Shown: positions 1-26,689 of the stretch, one piece after another
Position numbering within the stretch: the first letter of the stretch is position 1
Layout of the letters: every line of letters starts with the position of its first letter
Assembly (NCBI GenBank): GCA_035771165.1
Contig: JAWNZC010000028.1
Coordinates: 173,501-237,500, forward strand
Length of the DNA: 64,000 nucleotides
Reading direction: 5' to 3'
From: Paragorgia papillata
Taxonomy: Eukaryota; Cnidaria; Anthozoa; Scleralcyonacea; Coralliidae
Translations under genes and position numbers: made by a program
The notes under the pieces: model-generated
What the model saw: only the letters and a program-made list of their open reading frames with translations
The model's database searches: none
Told to the model about the DNA's origin: nothing

Positions 1-76
1 TTTTACTCTGTCTAACACCAGACTATTTTACTCTGTCTAACACCAGACGATTTTACTTGCTAAGTGGAGAGCCCAC
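1..76. repeat. 25-bp minisatellite end
   Basis: Two copies of a 25-bp unit with core CTAACACCAGACTATTTTAC run into the same unique flank (GATTTTACTT, then GAGAGCCC) that ends the long array at 62.82-63.42 kb. It is therefore the edge of a second array of the same family, cut by the window boundary. Confidence 0.85.
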
Positions 77-177
77 GGTAGTAAAGGAGTTATTATTATA
101 TGTGTAATGTAAATGCTGTAAGGCTTTTTCAGAAGCCATCGTGACTTCATAGATGACGGTTGAACGTTCTCACAATT

Positions 178-970
178 TCCTCGTTGTTGTTGGTGGTGGT
201 GATTGGTGGTGATGATGGTGTTGTTGGTGGTGATGGTGATGATGGTAGTGTTGGTGGTGATGGTGGTGTTGTTGGTGGTGGTGGTGGTGTTGTTGTTGTT
301 GGTGGTGGTGTTGTTGGTGGTGGTGGTGGTGGTGGTGATGGTGATGATGGTGATGATGGTAGTGTTGGTGATGGTGGTGATGGTGATGATGGTGGTGTTG
401 TTGGTGTTGGTGGTGGTGTTGTTGTTGGTGTTGTTGGTGGTGGTGGTGATGGTGGTGTTATTGGTGGTAGTGGTAGTGGTGGTGGTGGTGATGGTGGTAT
501 TGTTATTGGTGGTGGTGGTGATAGTGATATTGATGATGGTGGTGGTGGTGATGGTGGTGTTGTTGGTAGTGTTGTTGGTGGTGTTGTTGGTGGTGGTGGC
601 GGTGATGATGGTGTTGTTATTGGTGGTGATGGTGATGATGGTGTTGTTGTTGATGGTGATCACTGTGGTGTTGTTGTTGTTGGTGGTGGTGGTGGTGATG
701 GTGGTGATGGTAGTATTGTTATTGGTGGTGATGGTAGTATTGTTATTGGTGGTGTTGTTGGTGGTGATGGTGTTGGTGGTGGTGATGGTGATGGTGATGA
801 TGGTGGTGTTGTTGGTGGTGGTGGTGGGTGTGACGGTGGTGTTGTTATTGGTGGTGGTGGTGTTGATGTTGTTGCTGCTATATTAATTGTTGTTGTTGTT
901 CGTGGTGGTGGTGTTGTTATTGCTGCTGTTGTTATTATTGGCGTTGTTGTTGCTGTTCTTGTAGTGGTGT
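178..970. repeat. GGT/GTT/GAT trinucleotide-rich tract
   Basis: About 790 bp made almost only of GGT, GTT, GAT and TAT triplets in irregular order. All six frames stay open because the tract lacks stop codons, giving apparent Gly/Val/Asp, Val/Leu/Met or Asn/Thr polypeptides. There is no other sign of coding, so I treat it as degenerate simple-sequence DNA. Confidence 0.85.
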
Positions 971-1198
971 TGTTGTTTTCAAGATATTTAAAATTTGTTT
1001 AATATGTAAATGAGATGATCTCTTACGTCTTAACCAGGTTACAGCATTTTCACTCGTAGCAAAATCAGTTCAAGTTGAAAATCTCCAAGTTTATTCAAAG
1101 AAAAATGTTGTAAAAGGTCTTCTATTACCATTTCCCGAGTTCTTTCAAATTAGACAAACTAAATTTATATTACATATTCCCTTTAACGGTTTTATTAA

Positions 1199-1671
1199 AG
1201 TGCCTATGAAACGAAAATTAAGTTTGTCTTATTTGAAAGAACACTTAAAATGATAGAGTAACATATTTTGCAGTTTTTCGTTTCCTTGCTTCGTTCTTGA
1301 GATATTTCAGTTTGTTTGATATCCAAATTAAATATTTTGACGTCACAGGTGCATAATAAGTTATCGAAAAAAGTTATATATCTTTGCTATTATCGAAACA
1401 AAATAATTCGGAGGATGCAAGTGCGTGTGTTTCACCCAGAACACTAAACATGTAGATTTCCAAGTGAATATATTTGACAATAGCAAAGATATGTAACTTT
1501 TTTCGATAACTCATTATGCACGTGCGACGTCAAAATGTTTAATTTGCATATTAAATAATCAGGAATATCTCAAGAATGAAGCAAGGAAACGAAAAACTGC
1601 AAAAGATGTTACTTTGTCATTTTAAGTGTTCTTTCAAATATGACAGACTTAATTTTCGTTTCATATGCACT
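1199..1671. mobile_element. TTAA-flanked foldback element (piggyBac-like MITE)
   Basis: A 473-bp non-coding element whose two halves are long inverted copies of each other. The ends read AGTGCCTATGAAACGAAAAT and its complement, and TTAA flanks both sides (1195-1198 and 1672-1675). Related ends occur at 6.5, 17.98, 23.38, 25.9 and 34.70 kb, so this is a family. TTAA duplication is the hallmark of piggyBac-type insertion; assignment to that superfamily is inferred from the duplication only. Confidence 0.75.
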
Positions 1672-1747
1672 TTAATGTCAAGTGTTCGTATATAATAACA
1701 CTATAAATCAGAAATTAAATATATATTTAACCCCCTATATTTTCTAG

Positions 1748-17208
<15,461 letters not shown>

Positions 17209-17396
17209 ATCAGAGGAACAGCGCGGGAAAATATCTGCGCATGCGTTAGTTATAATAGTAGTTTATAATTCAGTGTTATTTGAGTACTACGCTACACGTT
17301 GATATTCAGAAAATATAGTCACCATCATTTGCAAAAGTTTTGGTTTTCTAGAAGCTTTTTCGGCTTGTGCTGATGGCCTAATATAAACATCTTTAA

Positions 17397-17861
17397 AGGG
17401 GATTGGCATTAAAAATGAAGTTTGTCTAATTTGAAAGAACTCATAAAATTGTAATAGAAGATCCTTTACAACTTTTTCGTATCTTTCTGCGTTTTCAAGA
17501 TATTTCAATTTGTTTGATATGTAAATGAGATGGTCTCTGACGTCAGGAGTGGGGTAAAATATTTTCATACAGAACAAAATCACTTACATATCTAACATGA
17601 AATGTTCAGCGTCGCAAGGAGTTTTTATGTGCACAATTTCAAATGATTTCGCTGAACAAACTTAGAGATATAACTAGTTTTGCTACATGTGAAAATATTT
17701 TACCCCACACCTGACGTCAGAGACCATCTCATTTACATATCAAACAAATTGAAATATCTTGAAAACGAAGAGAGATACGAAAAAGTTGTTAAGGATCTTC
17801 TATTACAATTTTATGAGTTCTTTCAAATTAGACAAACTTAATTTTTAGTGCTATTGCCCTT
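17397..17861. mobile_element. TTAA-type foldback element, second copy of the 9.39-kb family
   Basis: The arms AGGGGATTGGCATTAAAAAT and its relative at the right (AGTGCTATTGCCCT) are long inverted repeats like the copy at 9388-9834. TTAA is intact on the left (17393-17396); the right flank reads TTTA. A central spacer contains ATCTAACATGAAATGTTCAG. Confidence 0.65.
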
Positions 17862-18662
17862 TTACGTGATCAAAGAAACTGTAATCATTTAAAACATCAG
17901 TTAAAACACTAATGCATGAAGTAAGACGAGCTTTAGATAAAAACAAATCCAAGAACCGAAGTGAAATTTGTTTAAAGTGCACATGAAACGAAAATTAAGT
18001 TTGTCTTATTTGAAAGAACACTTAAAATGATAGAGTAACATCTTTTGCAGTTTTTCGTTTCCTTGCTTCGTTCTTGAGATATTTTAGTTTGTTTGATATG
18101 CAAATTAAACATTTTGACGTCACACGTGCAAAATAAGTTATCGAAAAGTTATATATCTTTGCTATTATCAAATATATAATAATCACTTGAAAATCTACAT
18201 GTTTAGTGTTGTGGGCGAAACACACCAACATGCTTCATTCAAATTAATTTGGTTTGATAATAGAAAGATGTCTAACCTTCTCCGATAACTCATTACAAAT
18301 GCACATACGACGTCAAGATGTTTAATGTACTGTTTAATAAACGAGCAGGAGTGTTTTATCAGATATAAAGACACGAGGCGAAGCGGAGTGTTTTTATTTC
18401 TGATAAAACACGAACTTCGAGTTTATTGAACGGCTTCAAAAACGAACAACTTGGTAAGTTCATTGGCGTAGTAACCTTGTCTAAGCCGAGAAAATCAAAG
18501 CTAAAGTTTATGTAAATCAGGAGGTATCTTTATCACATATAAAGACACTGATTAAACTTTAATTTCTTTTGAATTTTCCTCATGAATTATTAATGAGTTT
18601 TTGAATTGCATATCAAATAAACTAAAATATCTCAAGAACGAAGCAAGAAAACGACAAACTAC

Positions 18663-19197
18663 AATAATAATAATCTTTATTTCAGTGTCTAGATTTCTTT
18701 AGCATTGACAGCTAATTGGGGACACTATTTACCTAAATTAGTTACATAAAACTTTTCCTATAAACTAAATATTCAATAAATACAAATAATAACCTAACAA
18801 CAGCTAACATAATCAAGTAGAGATCACAGCAGTTGCAATTATTTTTCAACAAACTATCAATATCTAGTTTGCGAATATTACTCCTAAATACATCAAGGCT
18901 AGGCGAGTTTTTAATGTCACTACTCAGCCTTAACCATAAGACCGATCCTAAATATCGGAGCGAGCTGCTTGCCATAGCTAATGGTATTGAATCTTGGTAT
19001 GTCAAAATCGCTGCTTCTTAATGAATAATGTACTTTTTTTTACATTGATTCCAGCAGTGTAGCTGATATTTTCATTGAAAATATCAGCTACACTGCTGGG
19101 TACCAATTGATTTTTTACTTGATACATATAAATAGCAATATCTTGTAATCTCCTATTCTGTAGCGATGGTAACCTTGCTCGCTCAAGGAGCGCTTCA
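18663..19197 (-). pseudogene. LINE reverse transcriptase C-terminal remnant, 3' part
   Basis: Minus-strand frames carry YEALLERARLPSLQNRRL followed by AIYMYQVKNQLVP, the standard tail of a CR1-like reverse transcriptase. A shifted frame continues it with SLRYLGSVLWLRLSSDIK and DVFRSNIRKLDIDSLL, equivalent to the 'WN.LP..ir....F...l' motif. At least one frameshift separates them near 19000. The 3' end has AATAAA and an ATT-repeat tail near 18663-18685. The 5' continuation is at 22548-22690. Confidence 0.72.
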
Positions 19198-20589
19198 TAA
19201 AGCCTAGTTCTCACTTGTCGTAAGAATCGGGGACAGTCTATCCCCGATCGTCGGCGATTCTTACGACAGCCAGGTTCACACTTGTCGTGACTTGTCGTAA
19301 TTCGTGCCAAAGTTTAAACTTTAAAGATGGCGGCCTTAAACAGACGGATGATTTTACACGGACAACGACACTCCCTGAACCCGAAGGCAGTTTGCATTTT
19401 TTAAATAACGAGAAAAGGCAGTGCGAATACACTCATATCTTTGCTTGCAAGTACAGTATAAAGAACTTCTGTTTCATGACTGCCTTCGGTGGTATGCAAA
19501 GCAGCGATCTTCTTCCATGAATTCAATTTTAAGTTTTTATCCTTGAATTGTGCGCTACTCCTATTATACAGACAAGGGAATTCTTTTACAATTTCCATAA
19601 ACACGGTGTCTTCACCGTTTCTGAAGTTTCCTGCTAGAGATTTCAGGTAGCTTGCGCTGGACGCCATCTTGCATTATCGAGAATCATCCCACATGTCGTA
19701 ACTAGTCGTAAGAATCCCCGATCGTCGGCGACCGTCTGGGATTCATTTTCCAAATAGAAATGATTCCGATTCTTGCGATGCTTCCGATCAGATCGGCGAC
19801 TGTCTGGGACGTTACTTCAACCAAGTTCACACCTGTCGTAACTAGGCTGTTGCGGTATATCGATAATTATCGGGTTTTTTCAAATATCGGTTATTCGGTA
19901 TTTTAAATTTGAAAATATCGATATACCGAAAATATCGAAATCTTACCGAAAATATCGAAATCTACGATATTATCGGTATTAGACGCGCGAAAACCGATTA
20001 TCACTGCTTGGCTCCCTGACCACCATGCGGAAGTCGTCGCAGATATCATCGCCATCACAGTCGCCGGGCGATAGATTGCAGAAGGCAGGGGCGGATTTAG
20101 CGTTAGTCAAATAAGTCATGCGACTAAGGTAAAAAAATCCGCAAGAAAAAATAATTATCGTATCGTTCTTCCCTCAGTCTCGAGATCGTCGAGATTAGGT
20201 GAGTAGATGAGACCGCCGACCGGCATGTTAACCCGCGTCGCGCGGTTTACTTTGTTCTTTCTCGACGGATTTGAGGCTATTGTATCAGCCGCTGTGATTG
20301 GTTGAATTTATAAATTAGCCTTTATAGCGATCTGTGATTGGTTTGCCGGGTGTTCGCCGGATTTCTTTGTCTTTCTCGACGGATTTAGACCCCTTGTATC
20401 ACCCTTTCTGATTGGCTTAATTTTTTAATAGCTCTTTATCAAGAGCACGGATTGGTTAGCGGCGTTTTACTTTGTAGTTCTCGACTGATTTGTGGACTGA
20501 TCAGTGGCGATTTTGACTAACTTGCGCTAGTCTGGTCGTATATTTACTACAAGAGTACAAGGCACAAGCGGATTCTTCCGTTTCGAACA

Positions 20590-20828
20590 TGGCTTTGCCT
20601 AATACAAACGTAATAGATCTTGATGTATTCGCTTTGAAGGACAACGACGAGATTGTGTTGCGAGTTTAATACCGTCGACTCGAGGGTCAACAAGCGAAGG
20701 ATGCTTTGCGCAAAGTCGAGCATTTTACCAAGATTGGCAAGACGCTTCAAAGGAGTTTTGGCACTGAGATATACGTTGTAATATACGCCAACAATGACAA
20801 GAAGAAACCTCGTGCTGCTCTCAAGTAA
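20590..20828 (+). pseudogene. Unrecognised coding exon with an in-frame stop, inside the hAT element
   Basis: From ATGGCTTTGCC a frame reads MALPNTNVIDLDVFALKDND, hits one TAA after EIVLRV, then continues with clear protein-like text (KDALRKVEHFTKIGKTLQRS, FGTEIYVVIYANNDKKK) to the donor AAGTAAGC at about 20827. A single TAA in an otherwise open 80-codon exon suggests a recent nonsense mutation. It lies upstream of the hAT dimerisation segment, so it may be the 5' exon of that transposase gene, but no BED zinc finger is visible. Confidence 0.5.
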
Positions 20829-21269
20829 GCAGATTTTTCTCCCTTAATTATTTTCTAGTTATTTATAAATATTAAATACGACAATAACAACCTTCGCCAC
20901 GATTGAGACCACATGGCATGTCTTCAAATGAAAGGTGACCTTTATTATTGTTAGAATCTTATTTATTAATATATTTCTAGCTGTCCTTTCTTTCCTAGTC
21001 TTACTAACATCTATACGTGTTTGTAGCGCAAGTAGCTCAAATTCATTCAGCGTTTTCCCTTCTAATTCTTGTATTTGTTAATGGTTTGAAAACTTAATTG
21101 AAACATGTCATCACCGTATTTATATTAATGTGCTTTTGAGACTAGCATTGTAGCAAAGAATTGAAATACAAGCTAAAGGATTTTGTCAAGATTGGATAAT
21201 GTAGACTACTTCATAAATTCATAAAATAGATAGTGAGGTCTGGCAATCATAATCATGTTATTTTATGTG

Positions 21270-21605
21270 AGAGGCCATAGTTAGGGCCTGTTTGGTTTTC
21301 AAGGTAGGGTTACCCCTGGGTCAACTCCATTAGATGTGGTTACCAAGCACTAATGACAAGAAGCTTGGTACAGGTAAAAAGTTGTCCTGGGTAGGCGAGT
21401 TTAATAACCCTACCAGCTACTAGGGTAACCCTAGTGTGGTGATAGGGCTATCCTAGCACCCGGGTTACCCTAGTGTCCTTGTAAATACAACAAACAAAAA
21501 AAAACCAGGAAATGTATGAGAGCTACATGTAGGGTAACCAGCATGCTAGAGTAACCCAGTGGTGGCTAGGGTAACCCTACCTCCTTGTAAACAAGCCCTT
21601 AGTAT
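21270..21605. mobile_element. MITE with TAGGGTTACCC-rich interior
   Basis: The ends AGGGCCTGTTTGGTTTTCAA and CTTGTAAACAAGCCCTTAG are imperfect inverted repeats. The interior has many TAGGGTAACC and GGTTACCC segments that pair with each other. It sits inside the hAT element and is therefore the youngest layer of this pile. Confidence 0.55.
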
Positions 21606-21987
21606 AGAGCCTGAGTCAGGCCTACAATGTTTTTGAATTTGACATAGTATTTATATGTTTTAGGTCTGAGGCATCTGGGAATTGCCTATACAGCTCTGTT
21701 TTGAGCTCCTGCATAGAGTGAAATGGTCCAACATTTCATATAAAATTTCATATAAAAATGAAACAATTTCCATTTGGACAAAATAATTTTTGGACATGAT
21801 GGTACCGGTACTTAGAAAATGCAAATTTTCCTCACTGTAGTGCCCTCAGAATGCAAAAAAAGCAATTCAGACCCAAAATTTAAAAATTTTCTGGGGAGCA
21901 TGACCCCCCCCCCCCCTCCCACTCCCCCTAGAACCCAAATAGTTTGGACTAAGGTGACAAAAATCCTAGATCCGCCCCTGGAAGGAG

Positions 21988-22230
21988 ATGGATAAATACA
22001 TAAAAATCGAAACAATTGATGGTGATGACGACCCTTTGGTGTGGTGGAAATGTCATGTTCGCGACTTTCCTTTGCTTAGTCCACTAGCACGGAAATATCT
22101 GGCAATTCCTGCCAGCAGTTCGCCGTCTGAGAGACTATTCAGTAAAGCCGGTCAAATTATAACTTCGCAGAGAGCCCAGCTAAAGCCAGACCAAGCAAAC
22201 ATGCTCGTGTTTCTGGCAGAAAACTTGTAA
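21988..22230 (+). pseudogene. hAT transposase C-terminal dimerisation domain remnant
   Basis: An 80-codon segment with DPLVWWKCHVRDFPLLSPLA, ARKYLAIPASSSPSERLFSK and LKPDQANMLVFLAENL is the classic hAT family C-terminal dimerisation motif (W..h...P.L...A...L.IPASS...ER.FS..G). The stop follows directly. The catalytic core between here and 20.83 kb is missing, so the copy cannot make transposase. Confidence 0.88.
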
Positions 22231-22547
22231 ATATATTATATATATATATATATCATTGTAAATATATCATTTGTTACATTAAAGCTCGATTCACACTTCG
22301 AAAAAGGTGCTTTTTCTTTTGTAAAACGTTATTCTTATGATATCCTGACGTCTGGTGAAAATTAGGCTTAAAATATAGTTAATTTCCATCGTGGAAAAAT
22401 ATCGATATATCGATATTATCAGTATTTTTTTTTCGATAACCGATATCGGTATTTTTTCAATACCGCAACAGCCTAGTCGTAACAATCCCAAACGATCGGG
22501 GACTGAAAAAATCCCCGATTCTTACGACAAATGAGAACCAGGCTTAA

Positions 22548-22692
22548 GAATCTAACTTATTTCTATATATACAGCTCTCGGCGCCCGTTCTTGGATGCGC
22601 TCTACCTTTCTACTATCAGAGGCCTTACAAAATGCCATATTACATTACAATAAGTAAGGTACGGGAGGATCGATGACTTATAAATAGTTAAA
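22548..22692 (-). pseudogene. LINE remnant, 5' part
   Basis: The minus strand reads MAFCKASDSRKVERIQERAP, the 'W..c....KLE..QeRAlR' segment that precedes YEALLERAR in CR1-like LINEs. It is continuous with the piece at 18663-19197 after removing the 19201-22544 insertion. The upper boundary near 22692 is the 5' truncation point. Confidence 0.75.
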
Positions 22693-22718
22693 TGACTTAC
22701 AAAAGATGTTACTCTATA

Positions 22719-23329
22719 CAGCAACTCTCGCCTTGCGGACACCCCGCTATTACGGACACCCCGCTATTACGGACACCCCGCTATTAAGGACACCCCGCTA
22801 TTACGGACACCCCGCTATTAAGGACAGTTGGTAAATCCCCGGCCGAAACTACTATGAAATATATTGAAATAACTCTCGCTATTACGGACTCTCGCTATTA
22901 CGGAATTGCGGACACTTCATGTGGTCCCCAACAAACATTTTTATTGTTCTACTCTCGTTACAACGGACACCTTGGACGTATTTTTCTCTCGACACATGAA
23001 AGTGAATGACTTTTTAATTTATCGAGTGACATATTTATGTTACTGATTCATGTTACCGTTGTATTTTTGGTTTTGGAATAAAAAAATATTTGAATACAAA
23101 TTTTTGACTTGTATTTTGACTTGTACTGTGTACTTATGTATCACAGTAAACGTCAACTAGAAATTGAAATAAACTGGACATTTTAAAACAAAAAAGCAGT
23201 AATACATTGTAGTGACATTTTACAACCTGAAATCGGGATATTTTCATCGCATCCCGCTATTGCGGACTCTCGTTATTACGGACACCAAATGACGGTCCCC
23301 AGGGTGTCCGCTATAACGAGAGTTGACTG
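22719..23329. mobile_element. pogo-like MITE, second family
   Basis: The ends CAGCAACTCTCGCC and AACGAGAGTTGACTG are inverted repeats flanked by TA (22717-22718, 23330-23331). Several tandem copies of a 17-bp unit (GGACACCCCGCTATTAC) sit inside the left end. This matches the design of the 13.2-kb element with different sequence. It interrupts the TTAA element right half. Confidence 0.8.
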
Positions 23330-23650
23330 TAATTTGAAGTGTTCTTTCAAATAAGCCACACCTAATTTTCGTTTCATAGGTACTTTAAACTTGAACGTTC
23401 TTTTGTCGCCGTACGGCTGACATTATAATTAAAATGGAAAATGTTCCTTGTTAAAATTGTAAATAAGGTTAGTTCAGGTTTTTTTAGTCTACGACAATAG
23501 ATAAGGACGTTCAATATACTTTGCACAGGTCCACCATTGCATATTATGTAAATTGTAGAAGCATTAATGCGGATATTAAAGTATTTACCACGTATTAATT
23601 TCGTTTGTAAACAAATGTTCTTTTTTATTCTGACAGGCACAGTGGAACCG

Positions 23651-24713
23651 GTGTCACAGGAAATTTGTCCCCCAGACCAAAAATTTGTCGCCATATACCC
23701 CAGGAAATTTGTCCCCCTCTTTGGAAATTTGTCCCCCCACAAGAACACGCTTTACTTTATCCAGGGGCGCCGGAAGCAGCTACTAAAGGCGGCCGGGGAA
23801 GCCATATAAAAAGGGCATTACTTTTTGCACGTGGTAAATAATGTTCGCTAATTGAAATCGCTCTACAGCATAAAATAACCTTTTACATTGAGTAAAAAAC
23901 ATTTAAGAAAATTTTTTTATTTTCTGTCTGCGATCCCAGAAAGAAATTAACTTTTTCCACCCCTGCGGTATGCATTATTAAAGACATACCAAAATGTTAA
24001 CAAAGCAAAATCGCCGATCTTCTTTATTATGCTTCCCTCCCAAAGATAACGTGAGCTTTCTATTCTATTCCAGTTCTAAGTACAGTAACTTCTTGGCAGT
24101 GCTGTGAGTAACTTCGTTACAAGTAACTAGTTACAGTAACTAGTTACATTTTTAAGTAACTGTTACTGAAACTAGTTAGTTTTTCTGAAGAAGTAACTGT
24201 AACTATAACTAGTTACTTTTTGAAGAAGTAACTATAACTAGTTACTTTTTTAAAGAACTGTAACTAGTTACAATATTTGGTTAAAAAATGTGACTAGTAT
24301 CGTTACTGATATTCAGTTGAGGATATCATTCTTTCTTGATAAAAATGGTTTTGATATAATAATAAAGGTACATTATATACACATTTGACTATTTCTGCTT
24401 AGTGACAACTATATTTAGGCATTTAGCTGTAAAAACATAATTATGGTACTGGCATCTAAAAACCAGTAATTTCTTTGTTGATTCTAGTAACACGGACAAA
24501 GGAATGTAACTTTGTAACTAGTTACAAAACTTTTGAAGTAACTTTGTAACTGTAACTAGTTACTTTCTTTTCATTGTAACTTTTATCGGTAACTAGTTAC
24601 TTTTCTAATGATGTAACTGTAACTGTAACTAGTTACAAAAATTATGTAACTTTTACAGCACTGCTTCTTTTACAGCAAATTTTGGGTGGGACAAATTTCC
24701 TGTGACACTGGCA
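23651..24713. mobile_element. Foldback element with GGAAATTTGTCCCCC ends, hosting a hAT-like MITE
   Basis: The left end GTGTCACAGGAAATTTGTCC and the right end GGACAAATTTCCTGTGACAC are inverted. Three copies of GAAATTTGTCC or AAATTTGTCG follow the left end. A MITE at 24097-24663 splits it. No coding region. Confidence 0.65.
24097..24663. mobile_element. hAT-like MITE built of GTAACTAGTTAC repeats
   Basis: The ends are CAGTGCTGTGAGTAAC and the complement-like GTAACTTTTACAGCACTG. The outside 8 bp are CTTCTTGG and CTTCTTTT, six of eight identical. The interior is saturated with the self-complementary motif GTAACTAGTTAC. No coding region. Confidence 0.7.
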
Positions 24714-25299
24714 CAACTAGAGTGATCTTGGTAAATAATTCGACTTGTTCATTTTCATTTGAATGCTGGAAATGGCATTTGAGAGACTCTAGATTTCAAA
24801 ATATTCCAGGGGAGCATGCTGCCCCCCCCCCCCCCCTCCCCCAATGGAACCCCCTAGATTTAACTGGCAACACCTTTGGTGGTCACTACATACTCATGGT
24901 CAAATTATTAGTAAAATGCTTGCATCTGATCGCACCCGAATTCACTCATTCATTTTGGGGCCAGTCAAAATCTGGAGCTGGAAAAAGAATATGCCCCTCC
25001 ACCACACATGTACATGTATATATATTTATACAATAATTGGAATAGTATGTGCATTTTTATTGGTCAATAGCCATGATCTACAAAAGGACAGATGCTGTCA
25101 GATTACATCACTGACGTGGTCTGATTTCTCTAAACCAATCACGGATCTCACTGCAACATCACGAACCAATGACATTGCTTGATTAGTATAGATCATGGAT
25201 CATGTCAGATGAAGTGATTTATCTTTTTCAATGCCCCAGAAATTTGCTGGGAAAATTTAGTAAGTCTGTTAAAACATAATTTTTCTATTTTTTATTGTA

Positions 25300-25450
25300 T
25301 AAAACAAATAGATTCCATTTTTTTGTTGTCTGTTGTCAGAACATCAAGACTGCGTCTTGTGGGCCACGTTTTTGTTCTTACCACATTGTGATGTCATCTG
25401 TGAATCTATAACTGAACAGACAACGGCAAAATGGAATCTATTTGTTAAAA
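25300..25450. repeat. Foldback pair
   Basis: AAACAAATAGATTCCATTTT and its complement (AAAATGGAATCTATTTGTT) with CAGACAAC near both inner edges enclose about 90 bp. A small MITE is likely; no duplication was identified. Confidence 0.5.
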
Positions 25451-25884
25451 TTCGTTTGATAGAAAAAATATACTGATACCTTATTCAAGATTGTAAGCTT
25501 TTCTTGCTTCCTCTTCATTACTTGTACCCAAAACAAAACATTTTCAGAAGAAATAGAAGAAATCCGAAGAGATATCTGGCCGAATCGCTTGGTTTTCTGC
25601 CATGTTGTTCCTAACGGTTTACACTGAGGTGACTGAGCTGAGTACTTCATGTAATTATCTACGAACGTCACGTTTGAGGGTCGTCATAAACAAAGGATTT
25701 GGATCATGCGCAGAACGGACTGGACGGCACCTTTAAAATTGCAAAGATATATACGTTTTTCAATAAGTCATTAACTTAATTTATATATCGAAGTGTGGCG
25801 TCAATGCCGTCAAACGGTTAAATTTCCCTATCAAAAAAATCTCAATATCTCATATGAAAGAGCTGTAAATTAATATTTCCCATT

Positions 25885-25940
25885 ATTTTAAGTGTTCTTT
25901 CAAATAAGACAAACTTAATTTTCGTTTCATAGACACTTTA
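25885..25940. repeat. Solo end of the TTAA foldback family
   Basis: Right-end sequence (AATTTTCGTTTCATAGACACT followed by TTAA, quoted here in two parts: AATTTTCGTTTCATAG and ACACT) matches the element at 1199-1671. No matching left end was found close by. Confidence 0.5.
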
Positions 25941-26369
25941 AACCAGACTTACCAGTGCCAAAGACAAAATGAGTCATCACCGATTGCTGTCACGAGTTTG
26001 GACGTAACTTCATATTAATTTGTTAAGTTCTGTATTATTGCATCCACTCCAGGACTTGAAATAAGGTTATTTTCCATCGCCTTTGTCTATTTCTATATAA
26101 TCCTAATTCGTTTTCTGTTTCCGCAATCTTTTTATTATTCTAATGATTTGCTTACGCTGGTCAGCGGAAGAAATGCGTCTACTTCAAGTAATCTTGACGA
26201 TTTGTTTATGTTGATCAAAACATGTTTTATTTCAACGTCAAACCCAATCTCGTTCCCAGAGCCAAATATGCCCGGCCGCGCGTCAAACCATGGATTGTAA
26301 AACGTCAATCCATGGTCAAACATAAAAGTTTTCCTTGGAATCCTTCGATACGTACATGTTTGTGCTCTT

Positions 26370-26560
26370 AGGCCCCCTTCACACTATACCGGATAGGTTT
26401 TCGTGCCGGCACCAAAAAATATCCAGTATAGTGTAAACAGATTCGATCGGCACGATATTGTGCCGAAGTAAGCCCCGTTCACACCTCTGCGTTCACACTA
26501 TACCGGATAGCTTTTGTGCACAAAAGCTATCCGGTATAGTGTGTATACAACCAATTCCCA
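26370..26560. repeat. Hairpin-rich MITE-like repeat
   Basis: Motif TTCACACTATACCGGATAG occurs twice and its complement CTATCCGGTATAGTGTG once, along with CCAGTATAGTGTAAACAG. The perfect stem AGCTTTTGTGCACAAAAGCT lies at its centre near 26510. Confidence 0.6.
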
Positions 26561-26689
26561 CGCTCTATTCTATTAATTTACTTAAGGAACGATTTCGAAC
26601 TCCGTTCTCACTGGAGCTGGAACGGCACAAAAAGCTATCCGATACCAACCCATTCTCGTCCCCAGAGCCTCTCCCGTGCTGGCGCGCGT

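Larger units (their letters stand above)
19843..22475 (+). mobile_element. hAT element with 8-bp target duplication
   Basis: The element of 2633 bp begins TAGGCTGTTGCGGTAT and ends ATACCGCAACAGCCTA, with GTCGTAAC directly repeated outside both ends (19835-19842 and 22476-22483). The 8-bp duplication and TAG-type termini define hAT elements. Subterminal ATCGATAT and TATCGGT repeats are dense. It carries a broken first coding exon (20590-20828) and the C-terminal dimerisation segment of a hAT transposase (21988-22230), with a MITE inserted at about 21270-21605. Confidence 0.85.
19201..22544. mobile_element. TAA-flanked foldback element (Harbinger-like MITE) hosting a hAT element
   Basis: The ends AGCCTAGTTCTCACTTGTCG and ATGAGAACCAGGCT are inverted and flanked by TAA (19198-19200, 22545-22547). 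Removing it together with one TAA restores the LINE reading DSYEALLERAR across the junction, which proves the boundaries. About 0.7 kb of its own sequence remains around the hAT insert. Stems such as CCCCGATCGTCGGCGATTC recur inside. The 3-bp TAA duplication suggests the PIF/Harbinger group. Confidence 0.8.
17976..23384. mobile_element. TTAA foldback element split by nested insertions
   Basis: The left end (AGTGCACATGAAACGAAAAT) at 17976 and the right end (GTTTCATAGGTACT) at 23384 are both flanked by TTAA (17972-17975, 23385-23388). They are the two ends of one element of the same family as 1199-1671. Its interior is interrupted by a LINE (18663 to about 22690) and a pogo-like element (22719-23329), plus AT-rich material at 18330-18600. 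Confidence 0.75.

Noticed and set aside
37..1002. Long open frames of Gly/Val, Val/Leu/Met and Asn/Thr over the first kilobase.
   Set aside because: They exist in three overlapping frames on both strands because the triplet-rich tract has no stops; no splice signals or domain text.
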